NCBI RefSeq assembly: GCF_937903345.1
Contig: NZ_CALCZQ010000069.1
Location: forward strand, 11,018-75,017
Direction: 5' to 3'
DNA from: an uncultured Emticicia sp.
GTDB taxonomy: Bacteria > Bacteroidota > Bacteroidia > Cytophagales > Spirosomataceae
DNA: 64,000 nt
The notes beneath the pieces are model-generated. The model was not told the origin of the DNA, made no database searches, and saw only the letters and a program-made list of their open reading frames with translations. The position numbers and the translations under genes are program-made. Every line of letters starts with the position of its first letter. Position 1 is the stretch's first letter. This document shows positions 54,060 through 63,044 of this stretch, piece after piece.

Positions 54060-56204
54060 ATGAAATTCATTTACACCGCTTTTTTTTCCTGGCTTCTTTC
54101 CTATACTTTAGTTGCTCAGAGTTGGCAGGTTACTTCACCTGACGCAAAAATCCGAGCCACATTACAACGTATCGTACCCGATGGTACACTAAAATATAAT
54201 GTAGAATACTTAGAGAATAATCAGATACAAACTATAATAGAGCCTTCTAATTTAGGCATTACACGTATTGACCAGTCTTTTATTAATGGTTTAACATTTG
54301 AAGGTAGCAGTACAGCAACTATTGACGAAAACTATACAATGTTGATTGGCAAGCAATTACAGCTCCGCAATAACGCCAACGAAATTACGCTCAATTTTCA
54401 TAATTCGAATAATTCCAAATTTCAAGTCACTTTTCGAGCCTATAATGATGGTGTAGCTGTCCGATATCGTTTCCCCGAAACTTCCAATAATACTTATTAC
54501 GTAACTGAAGACAGAACAACTTTCCAAATTCCAGTCAATAACAGCAAAACATGGATTCAGGGCTATGATAATTTCAGACCTGTTTATGAAAAACTTTACG
54601 AAAATGGCTTAAATCTTAATCAAGCTATTAATCAATTCAATGGCTTGGCTTTTCCTGCTCTTTTTCAAACGCCCAATGCTTGGGTATTGCTAACCGAGGC
54701 TGATTTAGACGAAAAGTTTTATGCGTCTCATCTATCTTCTTATTTCGGCAATGGAACATTTTCGATTGCGGCACCAAGCCCATACGATGGCAATTCTTAT
54801 GCTGCTTATGCAGGTTCTACTTTGCCTTGGACAATGCCGTGGCGAGTTATTATGATTGGAAAACAACTCAATAATGTGGTTGAATCTAATTTCGTTTCTC
54901 ATGTAAGTAAGGCTTCACAGATAACCAATACAACTTGGATACAACCTGGCATTTCTACTTGGAGTTGGTGGTCAGACCTCGGAAGTCCTACCAATTTCAT
55001 CAAACTAAAAAGCTTCATAGATTTAGCGGCAGAATTAAACTTACCCTACTCACTGATTGATGCCAATTGGAATCAGATGGGAAATGGCGGAGATATTAAT
55101 GCCTTAATTACTTATGCCAATAGCAAAAATGTAAAACTTTGGTTATGGTATAATTCGGGCGGACCTTCAAACGACCAGACTGAACAACCCCGTGACTTAA
55201 TGCACATTCAATCTGCTCGTCGAGAAGAGTTTGCTCGCATTCATGCTTTGGGCGTTAAAGGTGTAAAAATTGACTATTTTCAGAGTGATAAACAGGAGTT
55301 AATCAAACTTTACATTGATATTCTGAAAGATGCCGCTGAATATGAATTAATGGTAAATTTTCATGGAAATGTTATTCCGAAAGGTTGGTCACGAACATAT
55401 CCAAATTTAGTTGCAATGGAAGCCGTGAAAGGTTCAGAAGCCTATATTTTTGATGGAAGCTTTTTGCCCAATGCACCACGTCACCATACTATTTTACCTT
55501 TTACGAGAAATGTAATCGGCCCAATGGATTATACTCCGACTATTATTGGTTGGGGAAGAGGAGTTGAACATCTCACAACTGACGTTCACGAAATTGCCTT
55601 ACTCAATACTTTTGAATCAGGCTTAACACATTTGGTAGATATGGTGGCTAGTTATTCAAACTTACCAACTTTAGCCAAATCAATCATTAGTAATTTTCCC
55701 ACAACTTGGGACGAAACACGTTTGGTAGAAGGTTTCCCTGGTACGCACGTCGTGATGGCTCGACGAAAGGGCGAAAATTGGTATATTTCGGGCATTAATG
55801 GCGAAAATCAAGAACGAAATATTTCATTGCCATTATCATTTATTGCCACTGGAGATTATACCAGTCAACTTTTGAGCGATGGAGCAAATCCACGAGATAT
55901 TGTCACTTCCGAAATCAATTATCAAGTTCAAGCCAACAATACAATTAGTCTAAATATGCGGCCTTATGGTGGTTTTATGATGGTTTTAAAACGAACAGCG
56001 TGCCAAACTACACATACTCTTACATCACAAATTACAACCAATCAAAAATATGAAGCATCAACAACCATACAAGCTACAAACATAGTCAGTTCAAGTGCAA
56101 ATGTAACTTATGATGCAGCCAAAAGTATTTTACTGACTGCTGGTTTTCAAACCCAGCAAGGAGCAGTTTTTAAAGCCTATATTGATGGTTGTGGCAACCA
56201 ATAG
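54060..56204 (+). CDS. Glycoside hydrolase family 97 with C-terminal GC-ended domain
   Basis: The 714-residue protein has a signal peptide (about 1-19), an N-terminal GH97 beta-sandwich (about 22-270) and a TIM barrel with WSWWSDLGSP, KLWLWYNSGG and GVKIDYFQSDKQ. Asp405 sits where retaining GH97 alpha-galactosidases have their nucleophile, and the family is Ca2+-dependent. A GH97 C-terminal region follows. The last 70 residues (from about 645) form an extra beta domain (ANVTYDAAKSILLTAGFQTQ) ending YIDGCGNQ, like the coat-hanger repeat domains placed at the C-termini of exported Bacteroidota proteins. It cleaves alpha-galactosides or alpha-glucosides outside the inner membrane. Confidence 0.9.
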   Translation: MKFIYTAFFSWLLSYTLVAQSWQVTSPDAKIRATLQRIVPDGTLKYNVEYLENNQIQTIIEPSNLGITRIDQSFINGLTFEGSSTATIDENYTMLIGKQLQLRNNANEITLNFHNSNNSKFQVTFRAYNDGVAVRYRFPETSNNTYYVTEDRTTFQIPVNNSKTWIQGYDNFRPVYEKLYENGLNLNQAINQFNGLAFPALFQTPNAWVLLTEADLDEKFYASHLSSYFGNGTFSIAAPSPYDGNSYAAYAGSTLPWTMPWRVIMIGKQLNNVVESNFVSHVSKASQITNTTWIQPGISTWSWWSDLGSPTNFIKLKSFIDLAAELNLPYSLIDANWNQMGNGGDINALITYANSKNVKLWLWYNSGGPSNDQTEQPRDLMHIQSARREEFARIHALGVKGVKIDYFQSDKQELIKLYIDILKDAAEYELMVNFHGNVIPKGWSRTYPNLVAMEAVKGSEAYIFDGSFLPNAPRHHTILPFTRNVIGPMDYTPTIIGWGRGVEHLTTDVHEIALLNTFESGLTHLVDMVASYSNLPTLAKSIISNFPTTWDETRLVEGFPGTHVVMARRKGENWYISGINGENQERNISLPLSFIATGDYTSQLLSDGANPRDIVTSEINYQVQANNTISLNMRPYGGFMMVLKRTACQTTHTLTSQITTNQKYEASTTIQATNIVSSSANVTYDAAKSILLTAGFQTQQGAVFKAYIDGCGNQ

Positions 56205-56277
56205 TTCATTTTCTTATACTCATACAAAAATGGTTAGCGAAGATTCATACGGTTAATCATTTTAATATCAAAACTTT

Positions 56278-56308
56278 GTACCTTTGAACCTTTACAACCA
56301 TGTGCCTT
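56278..56308 (+). repeat. Dispersed intergenic repeat, copy 2
   Basis: This 31-nt stretch (GTACCTTTGAACCTTTACAA then CCATGTGCCTT) matches 21106-21135 in the opposite orientation with few changes. It lies in the short spacer between the GH97 and Asp-box protein genes. Confidence 0.55.
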
Positions 56309-56343
56309 GAATAGTTATCTTCTTTACCCTAACAAACCTAAAC

Positions 56344-58665
56344 ATGAAAAAACTTACGCTCTTTTTAGCGATATTCATTCATCAGCAAATCATCGCACAA
56401 AACAACCGTGCTTCATCAGGCATTGACCGAAAGATTGCCTTTCAGAAACACGCCGAACTCTTCAAAAATTCACCTTATAAAAATCTCAATTGGCGACTCC
56501 TCGGCCCAGACAATACCAGCGGACGAGCAACCGATGTTTGGGGAATTGAAGGCAATAAAAACATTATTTATGCAAGTTTTGCCACAAGCGGATTTTGGAA
56601 AACAGAAGACGCAGGTAAAACATGGAAGCCTTTAATGGACGAAATCGGGACGCAAGCCGTTGGAAACTTTGCCGTTTCTCAATCAAATCCCAACGTAATT
56701 TATGTTGGCACTGGTGAAGCCAATATTCTTCGTGCCTCACTGCCTGGCATGGGAATATATAAATCGACGGATGCAGGAAAAACGTGGCAACACCTTGGCC
56801 TTGAAAACACCAGCACGATTGCACGTGTAGTTATCCACCCTACAAATCCAGATGTTGTATATGTGGCAGCCAGTGGCAACGAATGGAGCTATAATAAAGA
56901 TCGAGGAGTTTTTAAAACAACCGATGGCGGTAAAACTTGGAGCAAAGTTTTGTATCAAAACGAAAAGACTGGATGTATAGATTTATTGATTGACCCATCT
57001 GAGCCGAACACACTTTATGCTTCAATGTGGAATAGAATTCGTAAGCGTTGGAGCGACCCAACTCCTGAAGATGGCGATTATCTTTATAAATCAACGGATG
57101 CAGGAAAGACTTGGAATATTATCAAAAATGGTTTGCCCGATACAAAAAACACCGGCCGAATCGGCTTGGCCATGTGTGCCTCAAAACCGAATGTTTTATA
57201 TGCCTATGTAGATAATCATACACCCAAACGCCAAGGAAATGATGGAGAACTCGACTCTTATGGCCGCCCAAAAGAATTGGTTATTTTTGGAGCAGAAGTT
57301 TATAGAAGTACTGATAAAGGTGAATCTTGGACTAAAATGAGCGAAAATGACAAACAAATGGAAACATTTGGTGGAACTTATGGCTGGGTTTTTAGTCAGA
57401 TTCGAGTTGACCCAGTGAATGAAAATAAAGTTTTTATCATGGGTTTAAACATTGCGGAGTCAGCAGATGGCGGTAAAACTTGGAACACTGTAAAAGGTGG
57501 AAACACGGCAGATACACGCATTCATGGCGATAATCACGGAATGTGGATTGACCCATCGGATAGCAATTATATGCTTAATGCCAACGATGGTGGTATAGTA
57601 GTAACCTATGACGGTGGTAAAACTTGGAAAAATTTCTTCAAGGAAATTCCAACAACACAGTTCTATAATGTATCTTATGATATGGCAACGCCTTTTAATA
57701 TTCATGGCTCTGTACAAGATGAAGGCTCAATGGGTGCTAATGTATCATGGCAGGCATGGAATGGAGTAACAGATAAAAAAAACGGTTGGCATTTTGTGCC
57801 AGGTGGTGAAGGCAGCATTATTGCGATTGACCCAAAAGACCCAAATATTACGTACTCAAGTGCTTTTTATGGTAGAATCCAACGAGGAGATTTGACAAAA
57901 GAAGGAAAAGATGGTATTAAAAATATAACTATCAAAAAAGCTGAAGATGAAGAAACCCATCGTGGCGAATGGTTAGCTTATACACACATTTCAAACTTTG
58001 ATAACAAAACCATTTATCACGGAATGCAGTATTTATTCAAGTCAACCGATATGGGGGAAACTTGGAAACGCATAAGTCCCGATTTAACAACCAATGATAA
58101 AAACCGCATGGGTAAACTGCCTTATGCCATTGCTCATCAAGCGATTACGGCTCTGGCAGAATCGCCATTTAAACAAGGAACTTTATATGTAGGCACTGAT
58201 GACGGAAATGTGCATCTAACAACAGATGATGGTAAAACTTGGACAAAAATAATGGCTGGCTTACCAAAAAATGCCCATGTTTCTAGGCTCGAAGCATCAA
58301 GAACGAAAGACGGTACGGTTTATATTACACTCAGCGACCGCCGAGAAGATAATATCAAACCATATATCTATAAAACATCAGATTTTGGAAAAACTTGGAT
58401 AAGAATCACAGGAGATTTACCAGCTTCGCCAGTGAATGTGATTCGTGAAGACCCTTTCAATACTTCAATTCTCTATTGTGGAACAGATTTAGGTGTGTAT
58501 ACTTCAAAAAACGGCGGTAAAAACTGGCATTCAGTTCAGGCAAATTTGCCGATGAGTGTTTCAGTACAAGATTTATTCATTCACCCACGAGATAATAAAA
58601 TGGTCATCGCTACTTATGGACGAGGAGTTTGGGTGATGGATCAACTAGTAAACCTTAAAAATTAA
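56344..58665 (+). CDS. Exported Asp-box (BNR/sortilin-like) propeller protein
   Basis: The 773-residue protein has a signal peptide (about 1-18) and eleven Asp-box motifs of the form S/T-x-D-x-G-x-T-W (for example STDAGKTW, TTDGGKTW, SADGGKTW, STDMGETW), spread over residues 80-740. That number fits two stacked beta propellers, as in VPS10/sortilin-like and xyloglucanase proteins. Asp boxes are structural and no catalytic residues can be named, so the glycosyl hydrolase label often given to relatives is not supported here. It is probably exported, and lies next to GH97. Confidence 0.85.
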   Translation: MKKLTLFLAIFIHQQIIAQNNRASSGIDRKIAFQKHAELFKNSPYKNLNWRLLGPDNTSGRATDVWGIEGNKNIIYASFATSGFWKTEDAGKTWKPLMDEIGTQAVGNFAVSQSNPNVIYVGTGEANILRASLPGMGIYKSTDAGKTWQHLGLENTSTIARVVIHPTNPDVVYVAASGNEWSYNKDRGVFKTTDGGKTWSKVLYQNEKTGCIDLLIDPSEPNTLYASMWNRIRKRWSDPTPEDGDYLYKSTDAGKTWNIIKNGLPDTKNTGRIGLAMCASKPNVLYAYVDNHTPKRQGNDGELDSYGRPKELVIFGAEVYRSTDKGESWTKMSENDKQMETFGGTYGWVFSQIRVDPVNENKVFIMGLNIAESADGGKTWNTVKGGNTADTRIHGDNHGMWIDPSDSNYMLNANDGGIVVTYDGGKTWKNFFKEIPTTQFYNVSYDMATPFNIHGSVQDEGSMGANVSWQAWNGVTDKKNGWHFVPGGEGSIIAIDPKDPNITYSSAFYGRIQRGDLTKEGKDGIKNITIKKAEDEETHRGEWLAYTHISNFDNKTIYHGMQYLFKSTDMGETWKRISPDLTTNDKNRMGKLPYAIAHQAITALAESPFKQGTLYVGTDDGNVHLTTDDGKTWTKIMAGLPKNAHVSRLEASRTKDGTVYITLSDRREDNIKPYIYKTSDFGKTWIRITGDLPASPVNVIREDPFNTSILYCGTDLGVYTSKNGGKNWHSVQANLPMSVSVQDLFIHPRDNKMVIATYGRGVWVMDQLVNLKN

Positions 58666-58670
58666 GCACA

Positions 58671-58702
58671 AAAAAAGCCCTCGAAACATCGGGGGCTTTC
58701 TG
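58671..58702. terminator. Terminator between Asp-box protein and cspA genes
   Basis: A 10-bp GC-rich stem (AAAGCCCTCG / CGGGGGCTTT, one U-G pair on the plus strand) has A/T runs on both sides. It ends the plus-strand gene (stop 58665); with seven Ts on the minus strand it may also end cspA. Confidence 0.8.
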
Positions 58703-58740
58703 TAAATTATATAATTCTACTCACCGGAGTGATGATATAA

Positions 58741-58932
58741 TTATGCTAATTTTACGTTAACGGCGTTTAAACCTCTTTTTCCTTCTTGGATATCGAAAGT
58801 AACTTCGTCATCCTGACGGATTTGGTCTTTTAATTCAGACACGTGAACGAATACTTCTTGGTTTGAGCCATTTACTTTGATAAAACCAAATCCTTTGGTT
58901 TCATTGAAAAACTTTACTGTTCCGTTAGACAT
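58741..58932 (-). CDS. Cold-shock protein (CspA family)
   Basis: The 63-residue protein is one OB-fold cold-shock domain, with RNP1 KGFGFIKV (13-20) and RNP2 VFVHV (27-31). It binds single-stranded RNA and melts secondary structure. The 196-bp AT-rich region upstream is long enough for the structured leader typical of csp genes, but I could not define one. It shares the minus strand with VF530, the helicase and the RRM gene, with gaps too large for certain cotranscription. Confidence 0.93.
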   Translation of the reverse strand: MSNGTVKFFNETKGFGFIKVNGSNQEVFVHVSELKDQIRQDDEVTFDIQEGKRGLNAVNVKLA

Positions 58933-59128
58933 TTTGTATTTGTATTAGTACTTTAAAAACACAAATGTAAGTAAATAAATCTGATATCAAACACAATTTT
59001 AATTTTTATCTATTTTTTTTTAAATTTCTATGCAATTTTAGGCGTTGAAGTTTTTTTAAGCCATTTGATCAAAACCAACACAGTAATTAAACTTCATTTT
59101 ATTCACAAAACAACAGGACGTTTTCTTT

Positions 59129-59356
59129 TTATCCATTTTGTTCTTGCAGCATTCGGAGATATAAATTCTCCACTTTTTTTCTAGCCCAATCAGTTTTTCT
59201 TAAAAATTTCAAGCTCGAATTGAGTGATGGATTATTGGCAAAACAATTGACATTTACGTGGTAAGCCATTTGGTCCCAGCCATAATAATCTCTTAATTCT
59301 CTTACTATTCTTTCGAGCGTAATGCCATGCAACGGATTGTTTGGTTGTTCGTTCAT
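59129..59356 (-). CDS. VF530 / DUF2132 family DNA-binding-like protein
   Basis: The 75-residue protein matches the VF530 family throughout: NPLHGITLERIVRELRDYYGWD at the start, VNVNCFANNPSLNSSLKFLRKTDWARKKVENLYL at the end. The fold resembles helical DNA-binding proteins; the role is unknown. It sits between cspA and the RNA helicase. Confidence 0.88.
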   Translation of the reverse strand: MNEQPNNPLHGITLERIVRELRDYYGWDQMAYHVNVNCFANNPSLNSSLKFLRKTDWARKKVENLYLRMLQEQNG

Positions 59357-59482
59357 TTCTGATGAATAGTTATTTATTACTTGTTAGTGGGCAATTAGAT
59401 ATCGGGAAATTGATTTTTTGTTAGTGGGGAGTTGATTTGTATAACTTTCTAATAACTAATTCCCTAATTTTCCAGTAACCAA

Positions 59483-60730
59483 TTATTTTTTCTTCTTTTT
59501 CGACTTTTTCTTCAATGTTTCCATTTCTTCAGCTTCTTTGAGCAAAGCCTTCAAATCATAATTGGCTGTGTCGTTCGAGAAATCTATTGTTTCGGCGTAT
59601 TCTTGTTTATCAAGTTCCAAAACTCTGACTTTCTTTCCCATAAAGCCTTCGATTTCGAACAAAATTGGCTTTTCTTCGGCCGCACAAAACGAAACCGCTA
59701 AACCTTTTTGCATTCCTCGACCAGTACGCCCTACCCTATGCACATAGTTTTCAGGCACATCAGGCAAGTCATAATTTACTACATAATCCACATTTGCAAT
59801 ATCAATTCCTCTGGCACTTACATCGGTAGCTATCAATATTTTAAGCTCACCACTTCTGAATTTATCCAGCACTAAAAGTCGGTCTTGTTGTTCTTTATCT
59901 CCATGAATCGTTTCAGTATCAATTCCTACTCGCTGCATGGCAGATTTTACTCTTTCGGCACGCACCTTTGTACGTACAAAAACCAAAATTTTGCTTTCAG
60001 GATTTTCATTAATCACTCTTTCCAAGAAAAAGCGTTTATCGTCCATTTCCACAAAAGCTACCGAATGTGTAATATTTTTAGCAACGGGGTCGTTGGGTGA
60101 TAATTGAATTCTGATTGCATTTCTTACCAACGAATAAGCAACTTTCTTGATTTGCTCATTAATTGTTGCCGAAAAGAACAGTGTTTGATGAAATTTAGGC
60201 AAAAATTTCTTTACATCTTGAATGTCTTTGATAAAACCCAAATCTAGCATATGGTCGGCTTCATCAAGTACTATAATTTCTACGCCCGTAATTTTAAGGT
60301 GTTTTTGATAAATCAAATCAAACAATCGGCCTGGGGTAGCAATCAGGATATCAACTCCTTTGACGAGCTTCTCAATTTGTGGAGCTTGCTCAACTCCTCC
60401 AAAAAGACAAAGTGTTTCTACTTTTGTGCCTACTGACATTTTCTTAAAAACCTCCGAAACTTGTAGTGCCAGCTCACGAGTTGGCTCCATTACAATGCAC
60501 TTCACTCCTTCTTCATATCGCACCGAGTGCTTCATTTCCTGCAAAATACTAATAATCGGAATTGCAAAAGCGGCGGTTTTTCCCGTTCCAGTTTGGGCAA
60601 TCGCTAATACATCTTCACCTTTCAAAATTGGTGGAATCGACTTAAACTGAATATCTGTAGGTCGTTTGAAGCCTAACTCTGCAATATTTTTCTTAAGTTC
60701 GTTCGAAATACTATAATCGTCGAATTTCAT
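59483..60730 (-). CDS. DEAD-box ATP-dependent RNA helicase (RhlE-like)
   Basis: The 415-residue protein has the Q motif (FKRPTDIQ, 21-28), motif I AQTGTGKT (45-52), DEAD near 152-155, SAT (FFSATI), and motif VI HRVGRTGRG. The C-terminus ends in a lysine-only tail (KKKSKKKKK) likely to bind RNA. It unwinds short RNA duplexes, often in ribosome assembly or mRNA decay. The start overlaps the RRM gene stop by 4 bp, so the two are translationally coupled and probably work together. Confidence 0.93.
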   Translation of the reverse strand: MKFDDYSISNELKKNIAELGFKRPTDIQFKSIPPILKGEDVLAIAQTGTGKTAAFAIPIISILQEMKHSVRYEEGVKCIVMEPTRELALQVSEVFKKMSVGTKVETLCLFGGVEQAPQIEKLVKGVDILIATPGRLFDLIYQKHLKITGVEIIVLDEADHMLDLGFIKDIQDVKKFLPKFHQTLFFSATINEQIKKVAYSLVRNAIRIQLSPNDPVAKNITHSVAFVEMDDKRFFLERVINENPESKILVFVRTKVRAERVKSAMQRVGIDTETIHGDKEQQDRLLVLDKFRSGELKILIATDVSARGIDIANVDYVVNYDLPDVPENYVHRVGRTGRGMQKGLAVSFCAAEEKPILFEIEGFMGKKVRVLELDKQEYAETIDFSNDTANYDLKALLKEAEEMETLKKKSKKKKK

Positions 60731-61080
60731 CGTTTTCCACGTTTATCATTTCCTTTGAAAGGCATATAACTATCTTTTACGTATAATTTACCTTGCGAGT
60801 TTAGTTTAGGTGCTTTTGTTGTTTTTCCTTTCGATTTATCTTTTTTCTCCGAAATGCTTACCTCTAAATTACGCCCCATAATTTCAAAACCGTTTAGCTC
60901 AAAAATCGCTTTCCGTATTTCTTCTTCATTGGGCATTTCCACAAAACCAAAACCTTTATTTTGGCGAGTAGCTTTATTTTTTACAATTTTGGCCGAAGTT
61001 ACCTCACCAAACTTTTCAAAAAGTTCTTTTAAATCTTTCTCTTTGAGTTTAAATGGTAAACTGCCTACAAAAATATCCAT
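60727..61080 (-). CDS. RRM-type RNA-binding protein
   Basis: The 117-residue protein is one RNA-recognition motif: RNP2 IFVGSL (3-8) and RNP1 KGFGFVEM (42-49), followed by a basic tail (KDKSKGKTTKAPK). It binds single-stranded RNA. It is the first gene of a coupled pair with the DEAD-box helicase (4-bp overlap), which suggests that it guides or assists the helicase. Small RRM proteins of this kind are frequent in Bacteroidota and cold-adapted bacteria. Confidence 0.9.
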   Translation of the reverse strand: MDIFVGSLPFKLKEKDLKELFEKFGEVTSAKIVKNKATRQNKGFGFVEMPNEEEIRKAIFELNGFEIMGRNLEVSISEKKDKSKGKTTKAPKLNSQGKLYVKDSYMPFKGNDKRGKR

Positions 61081-61272
61081 CGTTTGTTTTTTTATTAATT
61101 TACAAAAGTACGGAAAAACAGTCGGCTATTGGCAGTTGGCAGTCGGCTTTTTATTAGTTGTTACACAAAATAGCGAATAAACTGATATTTTTTAGCAGGA
61201 TTGGTCTGTTTTATGTTTGCAACTCAATACAGATTTGACGACATCAAGAAAGTTTTCAAATCTAATGAAGAT

Positions 61273-62160
61273 TTATGCTTCATAAAATTTAATGCTATTT
61301 TGAATCAAAAAAGTTTTGATGATATCAACATGAATGCAGTGCCCAACATGCAGAAAAGGTTGATTATTAACTTTAATTGTTTTTCCATTTACATTGTGCG
61401 AAGCATTGTGCATATCAAAACCTAAATGAAGAGCATTAGTTTTGCTTTGCATACCACAAACTACACCATTTCGGTCGAAAAGTGGTCCGCCGCTTTGTCC
61501 ACGTAAACCTGGGGTACTGAGTTCTACTCCGTAAAGTTCGTTGTTTTCTACCAAATGCCTTGTTAGCATTCCATCAATCGGGAAGCGTGGCGTTCCTATA
61601 ATTCCATTGTTTGTCCACGAAATTTCGTCGGCTTCTGCATTATATTGAAAGTTGGTAAATTCGGGAAATGGATAACCTAATCGGCAAAGTGACTTTCCTT
61701 GCTTCAAAACCGAACTATCTTTTGTAAATCGAGCAAATGATTGATAAAGTGGCTGCTGAAACTGTTCAAAAACAATAATTGCCAAATCATATTTTGGGTG
61801 ATTTATCCAACGGAAACGTAGCGTTGAGTCAGCCGTGCAATCCAAAAAACGTTCATTGAGCTCAACAATCGATTCGGCGGTATAATCATACTTATTTTCA
61901 AGTCCTTTGATAAATTTTTGGTACTGATGATTACGAGTAATAGCGGAACGTTCTCGTTTAAAATCAGCATATTTTTGATTAATATTTGAGCGATTTCCTA
62001 TCAAATCAATGACGTGTTTACATGTAACGGCACATGAAAATTCATTTACAAAAAACATCGTAGCGGCACCGGCAGTGACGATATTTTCGTTATAATTTCT
62101 TGAAATAAACTGAATCGGACGAGTAAATCGTCCTACTTCTTCGATGGCATCAACAAACAT
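61273..62160 (-). CDS. Trypsin-fold serine protease, probably cytosolic
   Basis: The 295-residue protein shows a complete trypsin-like triad: His49 (TCKHVID), Asp125 (HPKYDLAII) and Ser223 (RGQSGGPLFD). There is an N-terminal GAATMFFV strand before the His and a GVVCGMQS strand after the Ser. There is no signal peptide, membrane helix or PDZ domain, unlike DegP-type proteases. The insertion between His and Asp is long and charged. Such orphan intracellular proteases sometimes act in defence or stress; nothing here decides that. It stands alone. Confidence 0.75.
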   Translation of the reverse strand: MFVDAIEEVGRFTRPIQFISRNYNENIVTAGAATMFFVNEFSCAVTCKHVIDLIGNRSNINQKYADFKRERSAITRNHQYQKFIKGLENKYDYTAESIVELNERFLDCTADSTLRFRWINHPKYDLAIIVFEQFQQPLYQSFARFTKDSSVLKQGKSLCRLGYPFPEFTNFQYNAEADEISWTNNGIIGTPRFPIDGMLTRHLVENNELYGVELSTPGLRGQSGGPLFDRNGVVCGMQSKTNALHLGFDMHNASHNVNGKTIKVNNQPFLHVGHCIHVDIIKTFLIQNSIKFYEA

Positions 62161-62173
62161 AGGTTTTATAAGT

Positions 62174-62200
62174 AGGCACAGAGTGACAAAGACACAAAGT
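62174..62200 (-). repeat. Dispersed intergenic repeat, partial copy 3
   Basis: AGGCACAGAG, then TGACAAAGAC and ACAAAGT, shares its first ten bases and general form with the repeats at 21106-21135 and 56278-56308. The relation of the second half is weaker. Confidence 0.4.
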
Positions 62201-62228
62201 AACGAAGAGATTTTTTGAAAACGTTAAT

Positions 62229-62268
62229 TTTATCACAAAAAAAGAGCCATTTAGATTTGGCTCTTTTT
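62229..62268 (-). terminator. Terminator after the nucleotidyltransferase gene; carries the 22-nt repeat
   Basis: An 11-bp stem (AAAAAGAGCCA / TGGCTCTTTTT at 62239-62249 and 62258-62268) is followed on the minus strand by a T run, 46 bp after the stop at 62315. Bases 62229-62250 are an exact copy of 63045-63066. Confidence 0.8.
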
Positions 62269-62314
62269 GAGAAAGGTTTTTTTAGGACTAGACATCCCAG
62301 AACAAAACTTTGTC

Positions 62315-62803
62315 CTAAATGCTGCCATTACCTTCTTGACGTTTATTATCCTTCAAAAAATCATCAATCATTATTACATCCCGAAAATCTTGATTTCTTT
62401 TTGCAAGTACTTTTACTTCACGCAAATCATTTATATGAAGTACTCGAATTGTGTGACCTTGAATCTGCTGGACTTTCGCACGTTCATAACATTCATCAAA
62501 GTCAAATTTGTTATGAACAACAGTCAGAATATCAATCGGTCCAACGAGTGTAAAAACCTGTGGTTCAGTAAAATTTTGTTTACCAATATCAGCTATTTCA
62601 GCTTCGACATAATCAATATCCAATAAAGTTTTCAAAAGAAGTGCCTTATTCTCATTAGTTGGACGAATCCAAATATCTGCATCTTTTGTATGCCTCATGA
62701 TACCATGAAGATTGAGTGCCATTCCACCAATAACCATGAATTTTAAATTATTGACATTAGCACTTCCAACAAAACGTAAAAACTCAGAATCTTCTAAATC
62801 CAT
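62315..62803 (-). CDS. Minimal nucleotidyltransferase-fold protein
   Basis: The 162-residue protein has the nucleotidyltransferase signature GG-x(9)-T-x-D-x-D: Gly26-Gly27, Asp41 and Asp43 (RHTKDADIWI), and a third acidic residue Asp91 in GPIDILTV. All metal ligands are present, so it should be active. It resembles AbiEii/MNT-type and DUF6036 proteins that modify RNA, proteins or nucleotides. Its start overlaps by 10 bp the end of a 65-residue upstream gene. This two-gene form, bounded by terminators, resembles a toxin-antitoxin pair, but that is inference. Confidence 0.82.
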   Translation of the reverse strand: MDLEDSEFLRFVGSANVNNLKFMVIGGMALNLHGIMRHTKDADIWIRPTNENKALLLKTLLDIDYVEAEIADIGKQNFTEPQVFTLVGPIDILTVVHNKFDFDECYERAKVQQIQGHTIRVLHINDLREVKVLAKRNQDFRDVIMIDDFLKDNKRQEGNGSI

Positions 62804-62991
62804 GAGGGTTTCTTTATGATGATTTTACGTTCGATTTTTTGCTTATTTTCATTATGAATCTGGCGATACTCTTCTTGCATTTTAAAAAGGCTAACCAATC
62901 TTTCGGTTGGAGTCATTTTTCTACCTAATTCTAATAAATAAAAATACTGGTCGCCGATGTCTTTATGTCGAACTATTTTTCGGTCTTTCAT
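62794..62991 (-). CDS. Small helical charged protein paired with the nucleotidyltransferase
   Basis: The 65-residue protein starts with a short HKDIGDQYFYLLELGRKM segment, then a helix MTPTERLVSLFKMQEEYRQIHN and a basic tail. I know no family name for certain; similar small proteins with a TPxERL-type motif are seen beside nucleotidyltransferases. It precedes the nucleotidyltransferase gene and overlaps it by 10 bp, so the two are coupled and are likely to interact. Confidence 0.7.
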   Translation of the reverse strand: MKDRKIVRHKDIGDQYFYLLELGRKMTPTERLVSLFKMQEEYRQIHNENKQKIERKIIIKKPSWI

Positions 62992-63044
62992 TTCAATTGT
63001 TATTTTGATATAAAATTAAAGAAAAAATAATAATATGCTTTGTA

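Noticed and set aside
56344..58665. Tandem DNA repeats suggested by eleven similar Asp-box segments
   Set aside because: The similarity is at protein motif level with irregular spacing, as expected for beta-propeller blades, not a DNA repeat array.
62267..62626. 119-residue plus-strand frame antisense to the nucleotidyltransferase
   Set aside because: The opposite strand encodes a protein with complete nucleotidyltransferase motifs; this frame has none.
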